Part shown: piece after piece, positions 8,730 to 17,752 of the stretch
Layout of the letters: the number at the start of each line of letters is the position of its first letter
How positions within the stretch are numbered: the first letter of the stretch is position 1
Assembly (NCBI GenBank): GCA_045110515.1
Contig: JBGCGD010000057.1
Location: forward strand, 1-64,000
DNA length: 64,000 bases
From: Granulosicoccus sp045110515
Lineage (GTDB): Bacteria; Pseudomonadota; Gammaproteobacteria; Granulosicoccales; Granulosicoccaceae
Reading direction: 5' to 3'
The notes under the pieces: generated by a model
The model's database searches: none
Told to the model about the DNA's origin: nothing
The model's input: only the letters and a program-made list of their open reading frames with translations
Made by a program: the position numbers and the translations under genes

Positions 8730-9347
8730 TTAATTTAGGGTTAGGCACTCGCTAGCAAGTTTAGTGATGCCGTCCCAGTCGCCAGCTTCAACCATGCTGC
8801 GAGGCGCTACCCAGGAACCACCCACGCATAGCACGTTGCTTAGCGCTAGATAATCCTTTGCAGACGTCGCGTTGATGCCACCCGTGGGGCAAAATTTAGT
8901 TTCGGTGAATGGACCTCCCAGTGCTTTGAGCATGGTGGGGCCGCCTGATTGTGCCGCCGGAAAGAATTTCACTTCAGTGCATCCGCCATCACGGGCACGC
9001 ATGATGTCAGCTGATGTTGCGACACCGGGCAATAAAGGCATGGAGATGTCCTGAGCGGCTTTGCCCAGTTCTGCGGTGAATCCCGGGCTAACGGCGAATT
9101 CAGCGCCGTGATCTTGGGCGCGTTTTAGGTCGTCGCCATCCAAGGCTGTACCCACACCAACGATAGCGCCATCAATCTCTGTCATCGCTTTTATTGCATC
9201 GAGTGCAACCGGTGTGCGAAGCGTAATTTCCAGTACTCTTAAGCCGCCTTTTACCAGTGCCTCGGCCAATGGCTTGGCAGCGGCTACGTCGTCTATAACA
9301 AGTACAGGAATAACCGGTGCGACTTGCATAAGTTCGCGAACATTCAT
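8730..9347 (-). CDS. eda: 2-dehydro-3-deoxy-phosphogluconate (KDPG) aldolase
   Basis: Class I aldolase that splits KDPG into pyruvate and glyceraldehyde-3-phosphate, the last step of the ED pathway. At 205 residues it has the normal length. The catalytic Glu in VLEITLRTP and the Schiff-base Lys region in TEVKFFPA are present, as is the phosphate-binding segment FCPTGGI. It lies 40 bases downstream of edd on the same strand, so the two probably form an edd-eda operon controlled from the HexR box at 11234-11248. Confidence 0.95.
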   Translation of the reverse strand: MNVRELMQVAPVIPVLVIDDVAAAKPLAEALVKGGLRVLEITLRTPVALDAIKAMTEIDGAIVGVGTALDGDDLKRAQDHGAEFAVSPGFTAELGKAAQDISMPLLPGVATSADIMRARDGGCTEVKFFPAAQSGGPTMLKALGGPFTETKFCPTGGINATSAKDYLALSNVLCVGGSWVAPRSMVEAGDWDGITKLASECLTLN

Positions 9348-9387
9348 TGTGCGTCTGTGTCCTTAGTTATCGATTGTAGGGTAGGGG

Positions 9388-11214
9388 CTATTCGTCAAAC
9401 ATAGCAACAGCGCCGAGTTCCGCACTGCTGACGTGATGGCGAAAAGCGCTGAATAGTTCTCTACCCATATTGACGGTTTTGCGGCTGAGATCAGGGACTT
9501 CTACTTCTCGTGAGTTCCAGTCTGCTTCATCAACCAGTGCGTTCAAATCACCTGTTTCAGCATCGAGCCTGATGATATCGCCCGTGCGAACTTTGGCTAG
9601 AGGGCCGTCTAGTACACATTCGGGTGAAACATGAATGGCCGCAGGCACTTTGCCTGACGCTCCGGACATTCTTCCATCGGTGACAAGGCCGACTTTAAAG
9701 CCACGGTCTAGAAGTACGCCCAGAATAGGCGTGAGCTTGTGGAGTTCAGGCATGCCGTTGGCTCTAGGGCCTTGGTAGGCAATGACAGCAATGAAGTCTT
9801 TTTCCAACTCACCATTATCAAACGCAACGCGCAGCGCATCTTGAGAGTAAAAAACCATGGCCGGTGCTTCAATAACCGTGTGCTCAGGTTTAACCGCTGA
9901 TGTTTTGATTACAGCGCGTCCCAGATTGCCTGATAACAGTCGAAGACCACCGTCAGCTTGAAACGGATCGCTTGCACTTCTGACAATTGAATCATCAACG
10001 GACTTTTTCTGACCTTCACGCCAACTCAGTTTGCCATCGTCTAGCCATGGCTCACTGGTGTATTGATACAGTCCTTCAGAACCTGCAATGGTTTGCACGT
10101 CATTATGAGCAAAGCCTGCATCGAGTAACTCGCGAATAACTAAAGACATTCCGCCTGCAGCATGGAACTGATTGACATCTGCTTGTCCGCTAGGGTAGAC
10201 GTGGGTGAGCAGAGGCACAGCCTTGCTCAGATCATCAAAATCGTTCCAGTTGATGATGATGCCTGCTGTTCTTGCAATGGCAACGAGGTGAAGCGTGTGG
10301 TTCGTTGAACCGCCAGTAGCCAAAAGGCCGACCAGTGCATTGACAATCGACTTTTCGTCAATCATACGCCCAAGGGGTGTGAACTCCTGACTACGTGCAG
10401 TGATAGATACTGCGCGCTGAGCCGCGGCGACGGTTAATGCGGAGCGAAGCTCAGTACCCGGGTTAATGAATGCAGCTCCGGGCATGTGTAGTCCCATTAT
10501 TTCCATTAGCATTTGGTTGCTGTTGGCTGTGCCGTAGAACGTACAAGTGCCAGGCCCGTGATACGAAGCGCTTTCAGATTCTAAAAGCTCTTCACGAGTG
10601 GCTTTGCCTTCGGCAAAACGTTGTCGAGTCCGTGCTTTATCCTTGTTTGGGATGCCGGTGGTCATGGGGCCCGCTGGTATGAATACAGCCGGTAGATGAC
10701 CAAATGAAAGCGCACCCATTAATAATCCTGGAACGATCTTGTCGCAAACACCCAGGTACACGCTGGCATCAAATACATTATGAGAGAGTGCTATAGCCGT
10801 TGACATGGCGATGACGTCACGGCTGAATAGCGATAATTCCATGCCAAGCTGTCCTTGTGTGACACCGTCACACATGGCAGGTGTGCCGCCGGCAACTTGA
10901 GCTGTCGCACCAACTTCACGAACTGCTTCGCGAATTTTCTCGGGAGCATATTCGTAGGGTTGATGTGCCGACAACATATCGTTGTAGGCCGTCACAATGG
11001 CTAAATTGGGCGCGCGTTCAGCATGAAGAACGAGTTTGTCGTTGACAGGCGCTGCGGCAAAAGCGTGTGCGAGGTTAGTACACCCCATGACGCCTCTGTT
11101 GGGTGGCTCGTCTGCCAGTTTGTTTATTCGGGCTAGGTAAGCGGCACGGGTTGTTCGGCTACGCTCAACAATACGCTGGGTGACATCGTCTACCGCCGGG
11201 CTTATAGATGGCAT
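9388..11214 (-). CDS. edd: phosphogluconate dehydratase
   Basis: Iron-sulfur dehydratase of the ED pathway, converting 6-phosphogluconate to KDPG. It has 608 residues, normal for Edd and longer than IlvD. Visible signatures are GGTPAMCDGVTQGQ and YLGVCDKIVPG, which carry cluster Cys residues, and VTDGRMSGASGKVPA near the active site. The ATG at 11214 has no clear Shine-Dalgarno sequence. A HexR box lies 20 bases upstream. It is divergent from zwf. Confidence 0.96.
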   Translation of the reverse strand: MPSISPAVDDVTQRIVERSRTTRAAYLARINKLADEPPNRGVMGCTNLAHAFAAAPVNDKLVLHAERAPNLAIVTAYNDMLSAHQPYEYAPEKIREAVREVGATAQVAGGTPAMCDGVTQGQLGMELSLFSRDVIAMSTAIALSHNVFDASVYLGVCDKIVPGLLMGALSFGHLPAVFIPAGPMTTGIPNKDKARTRQRFAEGKATREELLESESASYHGPGTCTFYGTANSNQMLMEIMGLHMPGAAFINPGTELRSALTVAAAQRAVSITARSQEFTPLGRMIDEKSIVNALVGLLATGGSTNHTLHLVAIARTAGIIINWNDFDDLSKAVPLLTHVYPSGQADVNQFHAAGGMSLVIRELLDAGFAHNDVQTIAGSEGLYQYTSEPWLDDGKLSWREGQKKSVDDSIVRSASDPFQADGGLRLLSGNLGRAVIKTSAVKPEHTVIEAPAMVFYSQDALRVAFDNGELEKDFIAVIAYQGPRANGMPELHKLTPILGVLLDRGFKVGLVTDGRMSGASGKVPAAIHVSPECVLDGPLAKVRTGDIIRLDAETGDLNALVDEADWNSREVEVPDLSRKTVNMGRELFSAFRHHVSSAELGAVAMFDE

Positions 11215-11233
11215 TTAACTTTAACGTCAAGGT

Positions 11234-11248
11234 TGTAAATGAATTACA
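11234..11248. promoter_or_regulatory. putative HexR box upstream of edd
   Basis: TGTAAATGAATTACA matches the gammaproteobacterial HexR consensus form (TGTA, seven-base centre, TACA) as I recall it. It lies 20 bases upstream of the edd start and is one of two such boxes in the edd/zwf gap. hexR itself is 2.4 kb away. Confidence 0.75.
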
Positions 11249-11346
11249 TAATTATGTCATATTAGTTTGAATATTCCATGAAATAGTTGAGGTTATAAGT
11301 GTTGAAATTGTTTAAAATAGTATAGGTACACGGTCAAATAACAGTT

Positions 11347-11361
11347 TGTAGTAAAATTACA
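11347..11361. promoter_or_regulatory. putative HexR box abutting the zwf start codon
   Basis: TGTAGTAAAATTACA is a close match to the HexR consensus. It ends two bases before the zwf ATG at 11364, so a bound repressor would cover the site of translation initiation on the DNA, and there is no room for a Shine-Dalgarno sequence. The transcription start must lie upstream of, or inside, this box. Confidence 0.8.
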
Positions 11362-11363
11362 TA

Positions 11364-12839
11364 ATGAATCTGATATCTAACGATAAATTGCAGCCATTCG
11401 ATTTTGTTTTGTTTGGTGGCACCGGGGATCTGTCCGTTCGTAAATTAATCCCGGCCTTGTATTTTCGCCACTGCGAGAATCAGCTGCCTGACGACGGTCG
11501 TATTATAGCGGTGGCGCGATCAGACTACGACACCGAAGCGTTTAAACAATGGCTGAACGAGGAAGTTAGACAGCATATCAGCGACGATGACTTCAACGAG
11601 TCGGATTGGTTGGAGTTCCTGCAGCGGGTTTTGTACTTCAAAGTAGATGTCACCAACGTTGAAAGCTATCAGTCGCTTGTCGACGCATTAGCCGGAAGAG
11701 AGTCGCACGTACGTGTTTTCTATCTCTCCGTAGCGCCTAGTCTGTTTACCCACATTACAAAAGGCGTGCAGGCTGCCGGGCTCATCACACCCACCAGTCG
11801 TGTGGCGTTGGAAAAACCGCTCGGTCGCGACCGTCAGTCGGCAGAGGACATCAATGACAAGCTGTCGGCAGCGTTTAGCGAAGACCAAATCTATCGCATA
11901 GATCACTACCTGGGAAAAGAAACGGTTCAGAACTTGTTAGCGCTGCGTTTTGGTAACGCCTTGTTTGAACCTCTATGGCGTAGCGAGCGCATCAACGATG
12001 TTCAAATTACCATTGCCGAATCTCTTGGCGTTGAAGGTCGCGGAGGTTTCTACGATCAAACGGGTGCGTTGCGAGATATGGTGCAAAATCACTTGCTGCA
12101 ACTACTGGTTATACTCGCGATGGAACCGCCGGTTAGTATCGACCCCGATGCTGTGCGTGATGAGAAAATCAAAGTACTCAGAGCCTTAAAACCACTAAAG
12201 GGAACCGACGCTATAGAAAACTCGGTGCGAGGACAATACAAGGCTGGTGCTTACGTCGATGGTCCGGTCCAAGGCTATTTTGACGAAAAAGATATCCCGC
12301 CTGACAGCACAACAGAAACGTTTGTCGCTTTGCGCGCTGAAATAGCGTCCTGGCGGTGGGAAGGAGTACCATTTTTTCTTCGTACCGGCAAGCGTATGGA
12401 GAGTAAAACAACCGAAATCGTCATCAATTTTAAGAAGGTTCCTCATTCGATTTTCGAAACAGCAGATGGTTTCAGTACGCCTAATCAGTTGATTATCCGT
12501 TTGCAGCCTGAAGAAAGTATACGCATGAGAATTTACGTAAAGGCGTGGGGTGACGACATCCAGCTACAGCCAGTATTCTTAAACCTTGACTTCAACGATG
12601 TATTTCAAAAGCGCAAGATGATCGCTTACGAACGATTACTACTGGATGTTATAAGGGGGAACCCAACGTTATTTATGCGTCGTGATGAAGTTGCTGCAGC
12701 ATGGGCATGGATAGACCCGATAAGAGAGGCTTGGGAGCAATATCAATACAAACCTAAGAGTTACACTGCTGGCACTTGGGGCCCAGCTGCGGCGAACGCG
12801 CTGATTAGTAAGGAAGGCTTGCATTGGAATGAAGACTGA
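11364..12839 (+). CDS. zwf: glucose-6-phosphate 1-dehydrogenase
   Basis: Oxidises glucose-6-phosphate to 6-phosphogluconolactone with NAD(P)+. It has 491 residues. The N-terminal nucleotide motif FGGTGDLSVRKLIPALY and the active-site motif RIDHYLGKETVQN are intact. It is the first gene of zwf-pgl-hexR. The start is supported by alignment of the N-terminal GGTGDL motif to other Zwf proteins, but no Shine-Dalgarno sequence precedes it and the HexR box 11347-11361 abuts it. Confidence 0.96.
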   Translation: MNLISNDKLQPFDFVLFGGTGDLSVRKLIPALYFRHCENQLPDDGRIIAVARSDYDTEAFKQWLNEEVRQHISDDDFNESDWLEFLQRVLYFKVDVTNVESYQSLVDALAGRESHVRVFYLSVAPSLFTHITKGVQAAGLITPTSRVALEKPLGRDRQSAEDINDKLSAAFSEDQIYRIDHYLGKETVQNLLALRFGNALFEPLWRSERINDVQITIAESLGVEGRGGFYDQTGALRDMVQNHLLQLLVILAMEPPVSIDPDAVRDEKIKVLRALKPLKGTDAIENSVRGQYKAGAYVDGPVQGYFDEKDIPPDSTTETFVALRAEIASWRWEGVPFFLRTGKRMESKTTEIVINFKKVPHSIFETADGFSTPNQLIIRLQPEESIRMRIYVKAWGDDIQLQPVFLNLDFNDVFQKRKMIAYERLLLDVIRGNPTLFMRRDEVAAAWAWIDPIREAWEQYQYKPKSYTAGTWGPAAANALISKEGLHWNED

Positions 12840-12860
12840 ATAATAGGCTAAGGACACAAC

Positions 12861-13628
12861 ATGAGCAGTATTGACCATATTAGTATCGCAAAAGAACTCA
12901 TAAGTACGCGTGGTGCGGGCTGGGTTCAGGCGGAAGACAAAATTCTTATAGCCGAAGCCCTTGCGACATCAGTGCTTACGCGTTTGCAGGCATCGATCAG
13001 TGAATCAAGCAGCGCTTCCTTGATCGTCTCCGGCGGCAGCACGCCCGCGCCGGTGTTTAAGTCATTGTCTGGTGCTGACATCGATTGGTCACGAGTTTCG
13101 GTGACGCTTGCGGATGAGCGTTGGGTTCCTCCGGGCCATGCTGATAGTAATGAATCGCTGGTACGCGATACGCTGATGGTTGATAAAGCAGCCTCAGCAA
13201 AATTTGTGTCCTTGTATCGCCCCGATATCGCTCCGGAACAGGCGCTGGCAAGCATCACTACCGATGTGAAGGCCATGGGCAGTCCATTTACCGCAGTCGT
13301 GCTCGGTATGGGAAATGATGGTCATACCGCGTCGTTGTTTCCCGATGCGCCAGAACACGAGTTGGTCTCTGCTATGGATCTGAACAACACGGAAACAGTT
13401 ATGATGATGCATCCGCCTTCGGTGCCTCAGGCGCGAATCACGCTAACGAGGGCGGCTTTGTTGAACGCTAAACATCGTTATTTACATATAACGGGTGAAC
13501 AGAAATGTCAGGTTTTATGCGATGCTGTCGGGAATGATCCCGGTGCCCGCTATCAAGCTGGCATGGCGCCGGTCACCGGTTTATTGTTAGAGTCACCGGA
13601 ATCAGTATCGGTGTACTGGAGCCCCTAA
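12861..13628 (+). CDS. pgl: 6-phosphogluconolactonase
   Basis: DevB-type lactonase that hydrolyses 6-phosphogluconolactone. It has 255 residues. Family motifs are LIVSGGSTPAPVFKSL, LADERWVPPGHADSNE and VLGMGNDGHTASLFP. It follows zwf by 21 bases with an AAGGA upstream of its ATG. hexR follows three bases after its stop. Confidence 0.94.
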   Translation: MSSIDHISIAKELISTRGAGWVQAEDKILIAEALATSVLTRLQASISESSSASLIVSGGSTPAPVFKSLSGADIDWSRVSVTLADERWVPPGHADSNESLVRDTLMVDKAASAKFVSLYRPDIAPEQALASITTDVKAMGSPFTAVVLGMGNDGHTASLFPDAPEHELVSAMDLNNTETVMMMHPPSVPQARITLTRAALLNAKHRYLHITGEQKCQVLCDAVGNDPGARYQAGMAPVTGLLLESPESVSVYWSP

Positions 13629-13631
13629 ATA

Positions 13632-14462
13632 GTGCTGGCGAAAATTAAAGCTGCGAGAGATACGCTCAGAAAGTCCGAGCAAAAAGTCGCCGATGTCGTT
13701 ATCGCCGATCCAGAGCAGAGTGTTCAATCCTCTATTCAGGCTATTGCATCGCTTGCCTCGGTAAGTGAGCCGACAGTGATACGATTTTGCCGAGCGCTCG
13801 ATTGCGTGGGTTTTCAGCAATTCAAACTAAAACTTGCACAAGATTTAGCCCGTAGAGGTACTTTTTTCTATCAGGACGTCACGGTTGATGATTCAAGCAA
13901 AGAGCTGGCGAATAAGTTGCTCGACGGAGCCATTGCATCGCTTGTGCAAATTCGTAATCAAATCAACGAAGATCAACTGGATAGAGCAATCGCCATGTAT
14001 GAGGCTTGTGAGCGGGTAGAGCTTTACGGGTCGGGTGGTTCTGCTGTTGTGGCAGAGGACGCTCAGTTAAAATTTTTCCGCTTGGGTAAGCCAGCTATTG
14101 CTTATTCGGATCCCCATATACAACATGCATCGGCGGCGCTACTGGATAGAAACGCGTTGGTCATCGCTATTTCCCATTCAGGTCGAAGTAGCGATATCCT
14201 GAAGACCGTAGAAATTGCCCGTCAGTCGCAGGCCAAAGTTATTTCTGTCACCGCAACACGATCACCGTTAGCTCAGGTTAGTGACGTCGCTTTAACCGTC
14301 GATGTTAATGAGGACAGCGATATCTTCTCGCCGGTTAAATCTCGGCTCGGGCAGATGGTGGTGCTGGATGTATTAGCCGTGGGGGTGGCAGTGCGCGGTG
14401 GCGATCACATGCTGGAGCAATTATCCAGAGCTCGCCGAGCTATCGATTTCAAGTTCGTTTAG
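13632..14462 (+). CDS. hexR: RpiR-family transcriptional regulator HexR
   Basis: Regulator of ED and glycolytic genes that in gammaproteobacteria senses KDPG. It has 276 residues from GTG 13632. The N-terminal RpiR helix-turn-helix (about 1-77) includes SIQAIASLASVSEPTVIRFC. The C-terminal SIS phosphosugar-binding domain (about 120-255) includes YGSGGSAVVAEDAQ and AISHSGRSSDIL. Its co-location with zwf, pgl, edd and eda, and the four HexR-like boxes in this window, support the name. It overlaps the convergent FecR gene by four bases. Confidence 0.93.
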   Translation: MLAKIKAARDTLRKSEQKVADVVIADPEQSVQSSIQAIASLASVSEPTVIRFCRALDCVGFQQFKLKLAQDLARRGTFFYQDVTVDDSSKELANKLLDGAIASLVQIRNQINEDQLDRAIAMYEACERVELYGSGGSAVVAEDAQLKFFRLGKPAIAYSDPHIQHASAALLDRNALVIAISHSGRSSDILKTVEIARQSQAKVISVTATRSPLAQVSDVALTVDVNEDSDIFSPVKSRLGQMVVLDVLAVGVAVRGGDHMLEQLSRARRAIDFKFV

Positions 14463-15847
14463 CGGCTGGTACTGCTTGTTTGGCCAAAAGCGGAAACGGT
14501 AAACGGATCGAGTAAAACCCTGGCTCGTGTAAAAACCGTGTCATCGTCTATACGGAATACAGCGGCACCGCTATCATCGACGTCAACGCTAAGTGGGTCG
14601 CTGAAAGATTGGTCGTTTGAGATCTGTATTTCGTATCCCAATGCTTCAATGACTGGATTGATCACTTCAACCAGGTACTCACTACCTTGGGTGACGACGT
14701 TCGTGTCCACAGGCTCGACGCTAGGGTCAATATCTGCAATGGTAATTAAAGAGCTGGTTGAAAACCCTCGCAGTCCGTTAGCGTCGATGGCCCGAAGGTG
14801 CAAGTAGTAGTCACCTGATTCAATGTCGTCAAAGCCGACTCGCTGATCGCGGACGTTGAAGGCTGTCAAGGACTCTAATCCAGACGCGTTGGTAGAAACC
14901 AGCGCGGCGTATTCCGCAGCTCGCGGATTGGGCCACCAGCCAATGGTGTCGCCGGCAGCGAGACGCGCGGGGATTCGCTGGAAAACGGGCGCAGGTAACA
15001 GGGCAATAGGGTCGCTCGGGGCTTGCCCTTGTTTAACAACACTACCAAAACCTAAGTTCAACGTTGTCTTGGTGTCGGCAGCGTCAGAGGATAGATCCAC
15101 AGCTCCCTCGGTAACACCCACCAAGAGGGCGCTTGCATCAACATCGATGTCGAATACGGTGCCGCGAACCGCAGCTGATGCGTATGGCGTGCTGATCCGG
15201 AAGTCCATCGGTTGATCTTCCCGGGTTTTGACATTTGAGGTGACCTTGCCACGAATGGTCCTAATATCGATGACGCAGCTATCGTCAGCCGGCAGGCAAT
15301 TAAGGCGATTTAGACGCGCTTCCGTATTAGGCTGCAGATTAATGACTGAGCCTGAAGAGAATTCGATGCTGGCAAAGCCGTTTGTTCCGGTGTCTATTAG
15401 GTCGCCAGGAAACACCTCAGAGTCGCGTGACAGAGACACCATTTGAGAACTGCTGTACTCGGATTGCTGTGGAGCTTGGTCGATATTCTCAGCTGCCTCT
15501 CTTGCTATCTTGGTGGTGCGATGTGCGACGACGGAACCTTTCACAAAAACAACCTGAGCAAATTCTCTTCTAGCTGGAACGTGAATAGGTATGCGAATGA
15601 TGTCGCCGGGAACTAAAGGGGTCTCAATGGGGATGTTGTTGAAATCAGCAATGTGTGGAGCGAATCCTGCGCGCCCTAACGTTTTCTTAGAGATTGTTTG
15701 GAAGGTATCTCCGGGTGTAACGATCACGTCACGTGAAATAATCGTGTGAGGTTGTGGTTGAGTAACTGCGGCAGCCGCTTCCTGAGCAAGGCTGTTTGCC
15801 CAAATAAAAAGCAGTGTGATAAACAGCGTCCAAGGGGTTAGTTTCAC
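14459..15847 (-). CDS. secreted FecR-domain protein with N-terminal LysM
   Basis: Exported protein with a LysM-like peptidoglycan-binding module and a FecR domain. I chose GTG 15847 (462 residues), which gives a normal signal peptide (hydrophobic core TLFITLLFIWANSLA) with an AAGAG eight bases upstream. A GTG at 15904 would add 19 residues but lacks a ribosome-binding site. After the signal peptide, TPGDTFQTISKKTLG and VPGDIIRIPI fit LysM. The FecR region includes the segments INLQPNTEARLNRL and AAVRGTVFDIDV. The rest looks like beta-rich modules. No sigma factor or TonB receptor is nearby, so classical Fec signalling is unlikely. Confidence 0.8.
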   Translation of the reverse strand: MKLTPWTLFITLLFIWANSLAQEAAAAVTQPQPHTIISRDVIVTPGDTFQTISKKTLGRAGFAPHIADFNNIPIETPLVPGDIIRIPIHVPARREFAQVVFVKGSVVAHRTTKIAREAAENIDQAPQQSEYSSSQMVSLSRDSEVFPGDLIDTGTNGFASIEFSSGSVINLQPNTEARLNRLNCLPADDSCVIDIRTIRGKVTSNVKTREDQPMDFRISTPYASAAVRGTVFDIDVDASALLVGVTEGAVDLSSDAADTKTTLNLGFGSVVKQGQAPSDPIALLPAPVFQRIPARLAAGDTIGWWPNPRAAEYAALVSTNASGLESLTAFNVRDQRVGFDDIESGDYYLHLRAIDANGLRGFSTSSLITIADIDPSVEPVDTNVVTQGSEYLVEVINPVIEALGYEIQISNDQSFSDPLSVDVDDSGAAVFRIDDDTVFTRARVLLDPFTVSAFGQTSSTSR

Positions 15848-15980
15848 GAAGCGCGCTCTTAGGGTGGTCGAACATTGTTTGCACAAGGATACCTGACTAC
15901 CCACGGCTACAGTGAGCTGGCAGGTGTTCTTGACAAGATTGTTTACTTTCCAAAAAACGTGATGCAGTAGTTATACGTGT

Positions 15981-17408
15981 TTAATTAGGAAGCTCTTTAA
16001 GTCGGGTCAGTCGCAGCATATTAGTGGTTCCGGTGCGGCCAAATGGCATACCCGCAGTGATGGCGATGATTTCACCCATTTCACCAAACCCTTCACGCAG
16101 TGTCAGTTTAATGGCGGTTGAAACCATCTCATCAATGCTATTCATAACCTCATTGATTACCGCGTGAACTCCCCAAACTAACGCCAATTTACGAGCAGTT
16201 TCACGATTGGGTGTGCACCCAATTACCGGTGCCTCAGGACGTTCACGGGCAGCTCTGAAACTGGAGAATCCAGATTCTGTGTACGTAAAAGTAGCAGCTA
16301 GAGGCATCACTGTAGCGACATGGCGCAGTGATGAACTGATGGCATCAGCCACAGTGTCGCCAGGAGTCGGAATAGAAACATCGACCATCTTGCGATGGTA
16401 AGGGTCTCGCTCTACTTCAATGATGATACGGTTCATGGCGGTAGCGGCTTCAACCGGGTAGCTACCTGCAGCGGTTTCGGCTGAGAGCATAACGGCATCG
16501 GCTCCGTCATAGACAGCTGTGGCGACATCTGAGCTTTCAGCGCGTGTTGGTATGGGGGAATGAATCATGGATTCCAGCATCTGGGTGGCAACCACAACTG
16601 GTTTGCCTTCCTGACGGGCGCAGCGAAGAATCTGTTTTTGTACAACAGGTACTTTTTCTTGCGGCATCTCGACGCCAAGATCGCCCCTGGCGACCATGAT
16701 GCCGTCGCTATGTTGAACGATGTCGGAGAGATGCTCAATGGCAGACGGTTTTTCAAGTTTTGCCATGATTGCCGCGCGCTGTCCGACAAGTTCTCTTAGC
16801 TCTATCATGTCTTCCGGTCTTTGTACGAAAGACATTGCAACCCAGTCGACACCAAGCTCTAACGCGTAATCAAGATCACGGCGGTCTTTTTTAGTCAGTG
16901 GTGAAATGGGAAGATACAAATCGGGCACGTTTACGCCTTTGTTCCCGCTGATTTCTCCGCCGACCATAACTTCCGTTAATGCACGCTGCTCATCAAACTC
17001 AAGTACTTTGAGGCGGATTTTTCCATCATTGATCAGCAGTTGTGCACCTACCGTCAAGGCTGCAAAAATTTCAGGGTGCAGCAGCGGTGCACGCGTCGCA
17101 TCACCGGGGGTGGGGTCTTGGTCGAGAACAAACTTTTCTCCAGGTTTGAGCATCTCGCTTTTGTTGGCGAAGGTACCAACGCGAAGCTTGGGGCCTTGCA
17201 AGTCTGCAAGTATGCCGATAGGCCTGCCACGCTCAATCTCGATTTCGCGGATTATGCCGTAGGTTCGGGCGTGATCTTCGTGAGTGCCGTGACTGAAATT
17301 GAGACGGAAAACGTCAATGCCTGCATCGAAGAGTGCACGAATGGTCTCGTGACTATTGCTTGAAGGCCCGAGTGTGCCAATGATTTTTGCGTTGCGTCTG
17401 CGTCTCAT
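15981..17408 (-). CDS. pyk: pyruvate kinase
   Basis: Converts phosphoenolpyruvate and ADP to pyruvate and ATP. It has 475 residues. Visible are the N-terminal RRNAKIIGTLGPSS, the substrate motif LNFSHGTHEDH, the signature IMAKLEKPSAIEHL and the metal-binding IMVARGDLGVEMP. A HexR box lies 19 bases upstream of the ATG, which again lacks a clear Shine-Dalgarno sequence. It is divergent from glcD. HexR control of pyk is known in gammaproteobacteria. Confidence 0.96.
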   Translation of the reverse strand: MRRRRNAKIIGTLGPSSNSHETIRALFDAGIDVFRLNFSHGTHEDHARTYGIIREIEIERGRPIGILADLQGPKLRVGTFANKSEMLKPGEKFVLDQDPTPGDATRAPLLHPEIFAALTVGAQLLINDGKIRLKVLEFDEQRALTEVMVGGEISGNKGVNVPDLYLPISPLTKKDRRDLDYALELGVDWVAMSFVQRPEDMIELRELVGQRAAIMAKLEKPSAIEHLSDIVQHSDGIMVARGDLGVEMPQEKVPVVQKQILRCARQEGKPVVVATQMLESMIHSPIPTRAESSDVATAVYDGADAVMLSAETAAGSYPVEAATAMNRIIIEVERDPYHRKMVDVSIPTPGDTVADAISSSLRHVATVMPLAATFTYTESGFSSFRAARERPEAPVIGCTPNRETARKLALVWGVHAVINEVMNSIDEMVSTAIKLTLREGFGEMGEIIAITAGMPFGRTGTTNMLRLTRLKELPN

Positions 17409-17426
17409 CGAATTTTAATTTGTATT

Positions 17427-17441
17427 TGTAGTTAATTTACA
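17427..17441. promoter_or_regulatory. putative HexR box upstream of pyk
   Basis: TGTAGTTAATTTACA fits the HexR consensus. It sits 19 bases upstream of the pyk start on the minus strand, the same geometry as the edd box. Confidence 0.75.
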
Positions 17442-17580
17442 CAGCGGTGACTGCCGTATCAGCGTTGGTAGAGTGATACGTTTGGTGCTTAAGTTTAACC
17501 CAATATGTGTTTTGATGAATATGTCTCACAAAATGCTTAGCGTGTTTTTATCACTAATATCAAATAATTTGAAATTTATT

Positions 17581-17595
17581 TGTAGTCAAACTACA
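17581..17595. promoter_or_regulatory. putative HexR box in the pyk/glcD gap, perfect palindrome
   Basis: TGTAGTCAAACTACA has exactly complementary arms (TGTAGT and ACTACA) around CAA and is the most symmetric HexR-like box in the window. It lies 157 bases upstream of glcD and 172 bases upstream of pyk, so it could serve either promoter. The rest of 17409-17752 holds no gene. An AAGGAGG at 17740-17746 is the glcD ribosome-binding site. Confidence 0.75.
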
Positions 17596-17752
17596 AGACA
17601 GCTGAATCGCATCAACACAGGTTCAAAGCATTAAACTTCAGTCTTTCGCAGTTGGAATTGCGAAAAATATCCGTGAAACTGAGCGAAACTGCCCAGATCG
17701 ACGTAATCTAGGGCGACTCAGGTGAAATTATTGTTATCTAAGGAGGCAGTGC

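Noticed and set aside
10470..10682. Plus-strand open frame inside edd
   Set aside because: Antisense shadow of a well-conserved gene with no family similarity.
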